This document shows positions 1 through 7,051 of a DNA stretch of 13,404 bases, one piece after another. The notes beneath the pieces are model-generated. The model was given only the letters and a program-made list of their open reading frames with translations, searched no databases and was not told the origin of the DNA. The translations under genes and the position numbers were made by a program. Positions within the stretch are counted from its first letter, which is position 1. The number at the start of each line of letters is the position of its first letter. Origin of the DNA: Candidatus Altimarinota bacterium (GTDB taxonomy: Bacteria > Patescibacteriota > Gracilibacteria > UBA4473); NCBI GenBank assembly GCA_020629095.1, contig JAHDDZ010000002.1:22845-36248 (forward strand), written 5' to 3'.

Positions 1-558
1 TTCATAGACATCGCGCAAAACCAGTTTCCAAATGCGCGAGTGGCCATGTTACACGGAAAAATGAAGGCGTCTGAAAAAGAGGAAATAATGAACGATTTTA
101 CTGCAGGGGTGTATGATATTCTTGTCAGCACAAGTGTAATAGAGGTCGGGGTTGATGTGCCAAATGCAACGGTTATGTGCATCGAGAACAGTGAGCGATT
201 TGGCCTGTCGCAGCTGCATCAGTTTCGTGGGCGGATAGGCCGAAATGATATGCAAAGTTATTGTTTTTTGATGGTTGAAAAGCCAGAGCAAAAGCAAAAA
301 GCCCGCCTGCGGGCAATGGAAAAAAGCCATGACGGATTTTATTTGAGCGAGGTTGACCTGAAACTGCGTGGTGCCGGAGAGATCTTTGGCTTGCGCCAGA
401 GTGGCTTTCCAGAGGTAAAATGTGCTGATTTAATGGACAGTAAGCTGATGCACAGCGCTAGAAGTGCGGTTGAGGAAATGTTGGGAAGTGACCCAAAACT
501 AGAAAAAAACCCAGCCGCTAGGCGATTTGTAGAGAGCCTAATTCTTCGAGCCAGTTGA
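1..558 (+). CDS. recG: ATP-dependent DNA helicase RecG, C-terminal part (5' end outside window)
   Basis: The reading frame is open from base 1 and ends at TGA 556-558, giving the last 185 residues of RecG. RecG is a superfamily 2 helicase that remodels stalled replication forks and branched recombination intermediates in the cytoplasm. The visible part holds the second helicase lobe: a motif V-like stretch (VSTSVIEVGVDVPNA) and a motif VI-like stretch (QLHQFRGRIGR) with the arginine-finger region. These are followed by the RecG-specific C-terminal segment (LKLRGAGEIFGLRQSG), which separates it from Mfd and UvrB-type helicases. The ATG at base 40 is internal, because family homology continues upstream of it. 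The N-terminal wedge/OB domain and the Walker A lobe lie outside the window. Its stop codon sits inside the putative -35 box of khpB. Recognition is firm. Confidence 0.95.
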   Translation, partial: FIDIAQNQFPNARVAMLHGKMKASEKEEIMNDFTAGVYDILVSTSVIEVGVDVPNATVMCIENSERFGLSQLHQFRGRIGRNDMQSYCFLMVEKPEQKQKARLRAMEKSHDGFYLSEVDLKLRGAGEIFGLRQSGFPEVKCADLMDSKLMHSARSAVEEMLGSDPKLEKNPAARRFVESLILRAS

Positions 559-582
559 CTTTTTATGATGTATTTATAGAGT
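555..582 (+). promoter_or_regulatory. putative khpB promoter, leaderless type
   Basis: TTGACT (555-560, 5 of 6 to the sigma-70 -35 consensus) is followed after 16 bases by TAGAGT (577-582). The -10-like box ends 6 bases before the khpB ATG at 589, so transcription would begin at or next to the start codon. The -35 box overlaps the recG stop. No Shine-Dalgarno motif is seen before khpB. This is inferred from pattern only. Confidence 0.35.
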
Positions 583-588
583 AAAGAC

Positions 589-1038
589 ATGGAAACAATT
601 ATACAAAAAGCAATAAAATTACTACTAGACGCCTATGGCGCGCAGTATGACTTGGTCACGGTAAAAGAGAAATCAGGGCACTATACGGCAAATATTGAGA
701 CGGACACACCGGCGCGGCTGATTGGTAAAAATGGAAGTATAATCAATGCCCTGCAGATACTGCTCAAATCACTTTTGTTTCGCCAAAGTGGTGAGCGCGT
801 TTTTGTTACAGTTGATGTTGATGGGTACCGCGAACAGCAGCACGAACGGGTCTATGGCCGTGTGAAAGAGATGATAGGAATGATGCGAAATGAGAACTTG
901 CCAGAAATAACGCTTCCGCCAATGAAACCCTACTTGCGGCGGTTGGTACATTTGTGGATAGTTGACAGGTTTCATGACTTGACATCAGAGAGTGTCGGCG
1001 AAGATCCGCAACGCGCTATTCGTATTTTTTACAAGTAG
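589..1038 (+). CDS. khpB: KhpB/Jag-type RNA-binding protein (KH + R3H domains)
   Basis: A 149-residue cytoplasmic RNA-binding protein of the KhpB/Jag (SpoIIIJ-associated) family. Homologues bind RNA, often as a partner of KhpA, and influence cell-envelope synthesis and division. A KH domain spans about residues 15-78, with the RNA-contact loop LIGKNGSII at 44-52. An R3H domain follows at about 90-149, with R117-x3-H121 and the typical SESVGEDPQRAI tail. The N-terminal Jag_N domain found in Bacillus-type proteins is missing, so this is the short form. In many bacteria the gene lies beside yidC, rnpA and rpmH; here it follows recG by 30 bases. Its last 10 bases overlap the convergent ftsH gene. 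ATG 589 is chosen because it starts the KH domain and no longer in-frame alternative is supported. Confidence 0.9.
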   Translation: METIIQKAIKLLLDAYGAQYDLVTVKEKSGHYTANIETDTPARLIGKNGSIINALQILLKSLLFRQSGERVFVTVDVDGYREQQHERVYGRVKEMIGMMRNENLPEITLPPMKPYLRRLVHLWIVDRFHDLTSESVGEDPQRAIRIFYK

Positions 1039-2891
1039 ACTAGTTGTTCACTGGGGTCAAAATAGGCAAGGAATTCTTCTCGATACATATTTTCTTTTTC
1101 CAGCAGATCAAGTGATATTTTGTGCAGTAACGGCAGGTGCCTTTCTAGTATTTCACGACAACGTGTTTCTGCCTCGTTTATGAGGCTCCGCACTTGTTCG
1201 TCAATCAGTCGGGCTGTATCTTGACTAAACTCGTTTTGGTCCACATGAATTACTCCATAGTCCTTCTGTGCCTTTTTAAAGACGACAGGTCCCAGCTCAT
1301 CTCCGCCCATTCCATAGGTCATAACCATACCCTTTGCGATAGCCGTAATCCGCTCTAAGTCATTACTGGCGCCGGTTGTCATCTCACCAAAAATAAGATT
1401 TTCGGCAACGCGCCCGCCGTGCAGGCTGACCATTTCGTCTTTCAGCCGTTGGCTTGATTTTAAGTATGTATCCTCCTCTGGCAAGAACCAAGTTACTCCC
1501 AGTGCGCCCCCACGCGGGATGACCGTAATTTTATGCACAGGGTCGCCCGTTTCCGTAAAGTGACCGGCAATAGCGTGCCCAACTTCATGATATGCCACAA
1601 TTTTTCGTTCTTTGTCGGATATCTTCCGTGACTTTTTCTCAGCCCCCATTGCTACTTTTTCAACAGCTTGGTTCAAGTCTTCCTGTGATATCTTTTTAGC
1701 TCGCTGTTTTACTGCCATAATAGCCGCTTCGTTGAGCACATTTTCCAGCTCAGCCCCCGCAAAACCAACCGTCTTGCTCGCGATTTCTTTCATGTTTATG
1801 TCATCCCCCAGCTGCTTATTTTTTCCGTGCAGGGTCAAAATTTCTGCTCGTGCAGACATGTCTGGCAGGTCAATGTGCACCCGTCGGTCAAATCGACCAG
1901 GCCGCAAGAGTGCCTTGTCAAGGACGTCGGGGCGGTTTGTTGCGGCAATAACTATCACGGTTTGCCCTGGTTCAAACCCATCCATTTCGGTCAAAATCTG
2001 GTTCAGGGTCTGCTCGCGCTCGTCGTGTCCGCCGCCAGTTCCCTGTCCACGCTGCTTTCCGATCGCATCAATCTCATCAATAAAAATAATACTGGGAGCA
2101 CTTTTCTTTGCTTGCTTAAAGAGGTCTCGCACACGTGACGCGCCAACACCTACAAACATTTCGACAAACTCAGAGCCACTAACGGAGTAAAATGGCACAT
2201 TAGCTTCGCCTGCTATCGCCCTTGCCATAAGGGTTTTTCCCGTTCCAGGCGATCCAATCATCAAAATTCCCTTTGGAATTTTTGCCCCCATTTTTGCATA
2301 TTTATCTGGATTTTTTAAAAAATCAACCACTTCCTGTACTTCCTCTTTTGCCTCTGTCGCGCCAGCTACATCGGTAAATTTAGTCCGCTTTTTACTCGCA
2401 TCAAACAGCCGTGCCTTGGTTCGCCCAAAGCTGAAAGGCCCCTCTCCGCCACCTCCCATTTGCCCCATAGCGCGGCGGCTCATAAAGAGAATTATACCCA
2501 CCAAAAGCAAAAATGGAACAATGCTCATAAGCACATTTATGAGGGTTTTTGTACCAGAGGTATCAATGATTTTCACATTTGTTGCGATCGTTGGGTCGTT
2601 AAATCCCAGGTCAGCAATATTTGCATTTGGCTCTTTTGTGGTTTCATATTTCGTTTTTTCGCCATCAGATGCCGTTAGCGAATTATCTTTGATTTCAAGG
2701 CTTTTTAGTTGGCCATCTCGATAGAGCTGCTGCAACTCTGAAATGCTCACTTCCTGTACTGTGGCATTTGTAATGTTTCCAAGGGTTCCCCCCTGAGAAA
2801 TTCCCATAAAAATAGCACCAATCAATGCCATCAACGCAAGGGCTTTCAGGCCATTTTGTGGTATCTTTTGTTTTGGTTTCTTATCTTTCAT
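1029..2891 (-). CDS. ftsH: ATP-dependent zinc metalloprotease FtsH
   Basis: A 620-residue membrane-anchored AAA+ protease that extracts and degrades membrane and unstable cytosolic proteins. Order: TM1 (about 15-35), short extracytoplasmic domain (about 36-115), TM2 (about 117-138), AAA module, M41 peptidase. Visible motifs are Walker A GSPGTGKT (213-220), the pore loop around MFVGVG (245-250), Walker B IIFIDEIDA (268-276), the second region of homology with the arginine fingers in RPGRFDRR (330-337), zinc site HEVGH (435-439), and the probable third ligand D511. The first Pro of the usual GPPGTGKT is Ser. The frame stays open upstream to 3170, but homology and a normal length begin at ATG 2891, and any earlier start would run into the divergent PBP gene. 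The C-terminal tail is short. All catalytic residues are present, so it should be active. Confidence 0.97.
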   Translation of the reverse strand: MKDKKPKQKIPQNGLKALALMALIGAIFMGISQGGTLGNITNATVQEVSISELQQLYRDGQLKSLEIKDNSLTASDGEKTKYETTKEPNANIADLGFNDPTIATNVKIIDTSGTKTLINVLMSIVPFLLLVGIILFMSRRAMGQMGGGGEGPFSFGRTKARLFDASKKRTKFTDVAGATEAKEEVQEVVDFLKNPDKYAKMGAKIPKGILMIGSPGTGKTLMARAIAGEANVPFYSVSGSEFVEMFVGVGASRVRDLFKQAKKSAPSIIFIDEIDAIGKQRGQGTGGGHDEREQTLNQILTEMDGFEPGQTVIVIAATNRPDVLDKALLRPGRFDRRVHIDLPDMSARAEILTLHGKNKQLGDDINMKEIASKTVGFAGAELENVLNEAAIMAVKQRAKKISQEDLNQAVEKVAMGAEKKSRKISDKERKIVAYHEVGHAIAGHFTETGDPVHKITVIPRGGALGVTWFLPEEDTYLKSSQRLKDEMVSLHGGRVAENLIFGEMTTGASNDLERITAIAKGMVMTYGMGGDELGPVVFKKAQKDYGVIHVDQNEFSQDTARLIDEQVRSLINEAETRCREILERHLPLLHKISLDLLEKENMYREEFLAYFDPSEQLVYL

Positions 2892-2897
2892 GCGTGC

Positions 2898-2925
2898 ATA
2901 GTAGCCAATAAAAAGCGAAGGGCAA
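2898..2925 (-). promoter_or_regulatory. putative ftsH promoter, leaderless type
   Basis: On the minus strand TTGCCC (2925-2920) is followed after 16 bases by TACTAT (2903-2898), which ends 6 bases before the ftsH ATG at 2891. Both boxes match consensus at only 4 of 6 positions. The case rests mainly on the repeated geometry at khpB, the PBP gene and purC. No Shine-Dalgarno motif is visible. Confidence 0.3.
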
Positions 2926-2969
2926 GTGCCTCTGCTGCAAAAATAGTAACGAGGAATGGAATGTTTTGC

Positions 2970-2998
2970 TTGCATATTTCTGCTGTTCTGCGTATAAA
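2970..2998 (+). promoter_or_regulatory. putative promoter of the penicillin-binding protein gene, leaderless type
   Basis: TTGCAT (2970-2975) is followed after a 17-base spacer by TATAAA (2993-2998, 5 of 6 to the -10 consensus). The -10 box ends 7 bases before ATG 3006, again placing the expected transcription start at the start codon. This is the best-matching member of the divergent ftsH/PBP promoter pair. Confidence 0.4.
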
Positions 2999-3005
2999 AA
3001 TAATA

Positions 3006-5294
3006 ATGAAAAGCTTCTTGTGGCGGGCATTCAAGTGGAGTCTGTTGATCGGAAGTGGAATTGGTTTGTTGATTTTGATTATTTTTGTGTGGTGGGCGAT
3101 GGAAGATTTTGTGAGTGGGCAGCAGTTCGACCCACGAAATCTGAATTATAGTGTTGTTATTCTTGACCAAAATGGAGAGGAATTACACCGAAATTTTAGC
3201 ACTGAAAATAGAGAGTGGAGCTACTTGTCTCAGGTTCCACAGCACATAACCGAGCTGACGCTTTTAGCTGAAGACCGAAGGTTTTATGACCATATTGGGG
3301 TAGACGCAAAGGGAATTGCTCGGGCGATGGTGGCAAATGTAGAGTCTGGAAGATTCTCTCAGGGGGCGAGTACGCTAACCCAGCAGATCGCCAGAAAGGC
3401 TTTTTTGAGCGATGATAAGACGATTCAGCGAAAACTGCGAGAGGTCGCTATTTCTTTCGGAATTGAGTGGTCGATGAGTAAAGATGAAATACTCGAGCTA
3501 TACCTAAACACCGCGCCATATGGTGCCACAGTGGCTGGGGTTGGCTCGGCTGCTGGTTACTATTTTGCAAAATCAGTTGATCAGCTCACCATCGCCGAGT
3601 CTATTGTTCTGGCAGCTTTGCCAAAAGACCCTGTTCGATTATCTTCGCGGAAGCGTGTGCGTGACTGGCTTGGACGGTGTATTGCCCCTGTCAGAGCGGA
3701 AGAGTGCCATCCGTTTAATGCCGCTGCGAGCTATCAGCCCAGCCGGGTTGATGCGCTGCTGTTGCAATATGCTGCTAAGCAAAACTGGGATGACGCCACC
3801 ACGCTTTCGCAGTGGAAAGAGCTGGCGGATATGAACTTGCCACCACATAAACCTTTTGCCAGAGACGAATTTCAGCATTTTCAGTTTTTCGTTCGAAACT
3901 TCTTGGCAGATAAAGACATCGACCTTTCTGATCATCCTGGCGGACTGCGGATTTATACTACGCTGGACGCAAATCTGCAGCGAAAAATGTATGACTATAT
4001 GCGAGAGGAAATGGGCGCTCGGCTTTTCCTAGAGCATAACGCAGAGAACTTTGCGGGAATAGTCATCGACCATGATATACGTGGTCCGGTTGTGTGGATT
4101 GGTTCAAAGGCGTTTTGGAATGAGCAAATTAGCGGACAAGTTGACATGCTGCGTGCACGAAGGCAGATGGGATCTGCCATGAAGCCCTTTGTTTTTGCTG
4201 CGGCGATGGAGCAAGGATATGAGCCTAATACGCGATTCCTTGACACGCGGGTGCAGTTTGCTGGTGAGCGGCACGTGTTGCAAAATGCTGATGGAGTCTA
4301 TATGGGGTGGATGGGAATGGCCAAGGCACTGGCACAAAGCCGAAACGTGCCTGCAGCTCAGGCACTTTACTTGGCTGGGGGTGAAACAGCCGTCAAAAAA
4401 TATCTTGATTCGGCCTTTGGTTTTGACATCCTAGAGACATATCCAGACCACCCGTTTGGTTGGACGCTTGCGCTCGGAACCGCGCCAGTTCGCTTGCACG
4501 ACGCCGCAAATGCCTATGCTACCCTAGGCAGTGGAGAAATGAAGGAATTGTGCCCAATATTGCGGATTGAGAATCAGCTGGGGGAAGAATTGCCAAACCC
4601 GTGTAACCGCACCGCACAGCGAAAACTCACGCCAGAAGTGCGGTTTTTTATGGCGAGCATGCTGAACAATCCAGCATATCGTCCGCAGTGGTACTGGCAG
4701 CCAATTGCCGTTGATGGGCTTGAAATTGCTGCGAAGACGGGTACGTCAAATAAGCGAATTGGGAATACACTTGTGCCAGCTGACAATATGCTTGCGAGCT
4801 ATACTCCAAACACAACCATGTTGCTGTGGACGGGAAACACAGATGGAAAAGCACTGAATGCCGGGAGTTTTGCTATTCAGAGTTTAGGAGACTATTTTGA
4901 GCCGCTGTGGGGTATTTTGATAGAAGATACGCCGACGCGCCAGGCTTCATTTGAGCTGCCAGAGGGGGTGTATAAATACGGTCAATATTGGGTAAAAGAA
5001 AGTCCAGACCCAAAGCGATGGACGATAGACGGCATGGTGGTTCTTGGTGGTCATTGGGGTGGGGGCGGTGGTGCAGCAGCAGCCCCTGCGGCGCCAGCAG
5101 CTGTTACTATACCGATCAAAAAAGCCGCTCCTGCAGCAGCTGCGCCAACAGCAAGTGCACCTGCACCTGTAGCAACCCCTGCGGCGCCAGCACCAGAGCC
5201 AGTAGCAGCTCCGACTCCACCTCCTGCGCCGGTGGTAAAACCAGCCATAGATAAAAATCAAATACGGCTCAATATACAGGAGCGATATAACTAA
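3006..5294 (+). CDS. class A penicillin-binding protein (glycosyltransferase GT51 + transpeptidase) with Ala/Pro-rich tail
   Basis: A 762-residue bifunctional peptidoglycan synthase acting outside the membrane: it polymerises lipid II and cross-links stem peptides. It has a short cytoplasmic start and a signal anchor at about 11-31. The GT51 domain (about 60-220) has EDRRFYDHIGVD (E89 the expected catalytic acid) and GASTLTQQ (120-127). The transpeptidase domain (about 315-650) carries SxxK (S390-K393, S390 the acylated serine), SxN (S445-N447) and KTGTS (577-581). Residues 681-689 are Gly-rich, about 689-745 are an Ala/Pro/Val tail, and the end is charged. The tail resembles a wall-spanning linker and matches no domain I recognise. 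ATG 3006 is chosen because the anchor follows directly; the frame is open further upstream, but that part overlaps ftsH and its promoter. The stop overlaps the convergent gene by 4 bases. Confidence 0.93.
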   Translation: MKSFLWRAFKWSLLIGSGIGLLILIIFVWWAMEDFVSGQQFDPRNLNYSVVILDQNGEELHRNFSTENREWSYLSQVPQHITELTLLAEDRRFYDHIGVDAKGIARAMVANVESGRFSQGASTLTQQIARKAFLSDDKTIQRKLREVAISFGIEWSMSKDEILELYLNTAPYGATVAGVGSAAGYYFAKSVDQLTIAESIVLAALPKDPVRLSSRKRVRDWLGRCIAPVRAEECHPFNAAASYQPSRVDALLLQYAAKQNWDDATTLSQWKELADMNLPPHKPFARDEFQHFQFFVRNFLADKDIDLSDHPGGLRIYTTLDANLQRKMYDYMREEMGARLFLEHNAENFAGIVIDHDIRGPVVWIGSKAFWNEQISGQVDMLRARRQMGSAMKPFVFAAAMEQGYEPNTRFLDTRVQFAGERHVLQNADGVYMGWMGMAKALAQSRNVPAAQALYLAGGETAVKKYLDSAFGFDILETYPDHPFGWTLALGTAPVRLHDAANAYATLGSGEMKELCPILRIENQLGEELPNPCNRTAQRKLTPEVRFFMASMLNNPAYRPQWYWQPIAVDGLEIAAKTGTSNKRIGNTLVPADNMLASYTPNTTMLLWTGNTDGKALNAGSFAIQSLGDYFEPLWGILIEDTPTRQASFELPEGVYKYGQYWVKESPDPKRWTIDGMVVLGGHWGGGGGAAAAPAAPAAVTIPIKKAAPAAAAPTASAPAPVATPAAPAPEPVAAPTPPPAPVVKPAIDKNQIRLNIQERYN
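5083..5192 (+). repeat. 17-bp direct repeat in the Ala/Pro-rich PBP tail
   Basis: CCCCTGCGGCGCCAGCA occurs identically at 5083-5099 and 5176-5192, in the same reading phase (both encode Pro-Ala-Ala-Pro-Ala). The surrounding GCA/CCT-rich stretch is degenerate. This looks like local duplication within a linker-coding region rather than a mobile repeat. Confidence 0.7.
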
Positions 5295-6100
5295 GTGCCA
5301 AAGACCTGACGGCGCAAAAATCGAATGATTTTTGCTTCGCCAGATGGAAATTGCATGATGCCAACTTTTTCGCTAATGGGCTTAAATTGAGGTGTTTCAA
5401 GAACTCCGCGAATGGCGGGTAGAAAGAAATATTCTATTTGCTCTTCTGCACAAAAGGCATGAATATTAGCTGTGTGCTCATATGCGTCACACTGAATAAT
5501 TGTTTTGACGCTGTGTGTGTCACACACTGCATGCAGTTTGTTGAGCTTTCCAAGTACAGACAGGCCCGAAAGAGATGATGATATGCCGTATGGATCAAGG
5601 CACCCAACCACCACATTGTCACTATAGATATCATTCCCTAGAGCCGCCGCAATTGATTCTGACAAGCGATTTGCGCCGATTATTAGCGTAGCGTTATTTG
5701 GCACTTGGCGCTTCAGCCAGTTGGAAAATACAGAGTTAGTTATGATAAAAAAGCAAAAAGAGAAACCCGCGACCAGTAGTGTCAAACCGCGACTAAAGAC
5801 ACCATTTGCCAAAAAGTAGTAGGCAATAGCCAAGAGGCCTGCGGTACTGATGCTTGCAATGATACGGAGAACCCAAAGCCAAGCGCCACTTTGCCGGTGC
5901 AGTCGATAGTAGCCTCCTGCAAGCAGGAATAAAAGTGCCCCCGCAGTACCAAAGAGTGCACTAATGAGGAATGGAAAAAATGGCACGTCAGATGAAAAAA
6001 TGAATCCAACCCGAATGAAATATGCCAAAAGGGCCGCTAGGATAAGTAGCAGCCCGTCGGTCAGAATGTGAAGAATGCGCCCCCCAACGCGTTTTCTCAT
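5291..6100 (-). CDS. membrane protein resembling the N-terminal half of polyprenyl glycosylphosphotransferases; catalytic domain absent
   Basis: A 269-residue protein with four likely membrane helices (about 10-33, 40-63, 76-98, 104-123). A cytoplasmic Rossmann-like region follows (about 137-235), with a beta strand and turn at NATLIIGANRLSES (136-149) and the phrase GLSVLGKLNKL typical of this family. This is the layout of the front part of WbaP/WcaJ-type initiating sugar-phosphate transferases. The C-terminal bacterial sugar transferase domain, which carries out the reaction, is missing: the protein stops at RRQVFGT, about where that domain would begin. What follows is the PBP tail on the other strand, with a 4-base overlap of stop codons. 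It starts 4 bases after the pilin stop, so the two are probably co-translated. It may be a regulatory or scaffold paralogue, or a truncated gene. Family assignment is by pattern and moderately sure; function is unknown. Confidence 0.6.
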   Translation of the reverse strand: MRKRVGGRILHILTDGLLLILAALLAYFIRVGFIFSSDVPFFPFLISALFGTAGALLFLLAGGYYRLHRQSGAWLWVLRIIASISTAGLLAIAYYFLANGVFSRGLTLLVAGFSFCFFIITNSVFSNWLKRQVPNNATLIIGANRLSESIAAALGNDIYSDNVVVGCLDPYGISSSLSGLSVLGKLNKLHAVCDTHSVKTIIQCDAYEHTANIHAFCAEEQIEYFFLPAIRGVLETPQFKPISEKVGIMQFPSGEAKIIRFLRRQVFGT

Positions 6101-6104
6101 AAGA

Positions 6105-6551
6105 CTATTCTATAGAAGCCACTTGAAATCCATTTCCTTCACCAGGCCCCCCTGCACAGTCGGCTGTTCCGTCTGGAACATATGCGTCAGTTGTATGGGC
6201 AACAATCCATTCATCTGCTCCATTTGCCGCCACAAAGAATTCGCCCGCTTCTTCATTATATCCATACCAGAAACACGTTTCGTCATCTGGTAGTTGAATG
6301 TCATTTTCGGGTAGCACCTCAGCCTGAAGGACTCCGTGGTCAGGCATTTTTCCTTCCGTTAGATAATAAATATTAACAGCATTTTTGATTTGTGCCACAA
6401 ATGATTGTGTTTTTGCGTCACGGGCTTTATTAATAGCTCCACCAAAATTCCCAAGCCGGCTAAACGCCGCAAAGAGAATACCAATAATTGCGATAGCGAT
6501 AATCACCTCTACAAGTGTAAAACCGCGTTCTTTTTGTTGTATGTGTGTCAT
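6105..6551 (-). CDS. type IV prepilin / pseudopilin
   Basis: A 148-residue precursor of a type IV pilin or type II secretion-like pseudopilin. The leader MTHIQQKERG ends in Gly10, followed by FTLVE, the prepilin peptidase (PilD) processing site with Glu at mature position 5. A hydrophobic alpha helix spans about 11-35, as needed for membrane storage and filament assembly. The globular part (about 50-148) contains two cysteines, C93 and C132, that could form the C-terminal disulfide loop. No GspG-type calcium motif is recognised, so major versus minor pilin cannot be decided. It lies between an unrecognised acidic protein and the truncated glycosylphosphotransferase-like gene; the latter begins 4 bases downstream. 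PilB, PilC, PilM and PilD are not in the window. Confidence 0.88.
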   Translation of the reverse strand: MTHIQQKERGFTLVEVIIAIAIIGILFAAFSRLGNFGGAINKARDAKTQSFVAQIKNAVNIYYLTEGKMPDHGVLQAEVLPENDIQLPDDETCFWYGYNEEAGEFFVAANGADEWIVAHTTDAYVPDGTADCAGGPGEGNGFQVASIE

Positions 6552-6575
6552 AATTGGACTGATTAGTCATAAATA

Positions 6576-6603
6576 AGTGTAATTGTTTTTTGCACTGGGT
6601 CAA
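6576..6603 (-). promoter_or_regulatory. possible internal promoter for the prepilin gene
   Basis: On the minus strand TTGACC (6603-6598, 5 of 6) is followed after 16 bases by TACACT (6581-6576, 4 of 6). The leader would be about 18 bases to ATG 6551. It begins beyond the stop of the upstream gene, so the pilin could be transcribed both from here and by read-through. Confidence 0.3.
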
Positions 6604-6606
6604 TCA

Positions 6607-7050
6607 TTACTCCCAGGCACTTTCATCTATTTCTTCTGCTTGATCATCTTTTTCTTTTTCATTTTGATAATTTCGAGCTTTTTCAAACATGCGCCAAATC
6701 ATTTCAAGCGTATCTGTCGATTCCTCAAAAGTCATCTTTCTGTTTCCCCCCTCTGGAAGCATCTTAGCAATACCACTTGGCTCAACGATATAATCTATTG
6801 TTGAAAAAATACCACCTATGTTCCGCATAATCATAATAGAATGACTATCATTAGCGCTATTTGGCATATCAACTACGAGTTGTACAGAATTTTCACCATC
6901 TTTATATCTGGCGATGGCTTCATTCTCATATTCAAACTCATTAATCGTACAAATTACATTTTCCCAATCTGCTTTTATTTGCTCGGGGGTTTGTTGTGCT
7001 TTTTCTGTTTGGGAGGTTGCCGAAAACGATTCATGTTGTTCTATTCCCAT
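6607..7050 (-). CDS. uncharacterised acidic protein
   Basis: A 147-residue protein I do not recognise. It starts with a polar, Gln/Glu-rich segment (about 1-25) without signal peptide or membrane helix. A mixed alpha/beta region follows (about 26-115), with alternating patterns such as NSVQLVVDMPNS and HSIMIMRNIGG. A helical segment comes next (about 105-130, FEESTDTLEMIWRMFEKARN), and the end is strongly charged and acidic (131-147). It looks like a small soluble cytoplasmic protein. It is the first gene of the minus-strand cluster with the prepilin and the membrane-Rossmann protein, 55 bases upstream of the pilin. A role linked to the pilin is therefore possible but unproven. No longer in-frame start exists nearby; ATG 7050 lies one base after the stop of a possible 22-codon leader ORF. 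Confidence 0.7.
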   Translation of the reverse strand: MGIEQHESFSATSQTEKAQQTPEQIKADWENVICTINEFEYENEAIARYKDGENSVQLVVDMPNSANDSHSIMIMRNIGGIFSTIDYIVEPSGIAKMLPEGGNRKMTFEESTDTLEMIWRMFEKARNYQNEKEKDDQAEEIDESAWE

Positions 7051-7051
7051 G

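Noticed and set aside
1612..2190. 192-codon open frame antisense to ftsH
   Set aside because: It lies opposite the conserved AAA and protease coding region, and its product is Ser/Cys-rich with no recognisable motif. It is a shadow of ftsH.
2856..3005. 50-codon upstream extension of the PBP frame
   Set aside because: It lies antisense to the ftsH start and precedes the signal-anchor Met at 3006. The hydrophobic look comes from antisense of a membrane-coding region.
2892..3170. 93-codon N-terminal extension of the ftsH frame
   Set aside because: It has no FtsH homology, overlaps the divergent PBP gene and its promoter, and would give a 713-residue protein. ATG 2891 starts the normal TM1.
4947..5261. 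Open frames on both strands over the GC-rich PBP tail (Cys/Arg-rich and Gly/Ala-rich products)
   Set aside because: Repetitive GCA/CCT codons keep all frames open. Only the frame continuous with the transpeptidase domain is credible.
5291..6100. Frameshift as the reason for the missing glycosyltransferase domain
   Set aside because: No catalytic-domain sequence was recognised in any frame downstream on the minus strand. That DNA encodes the PBP tail, so a simple frameshift does not explain it.
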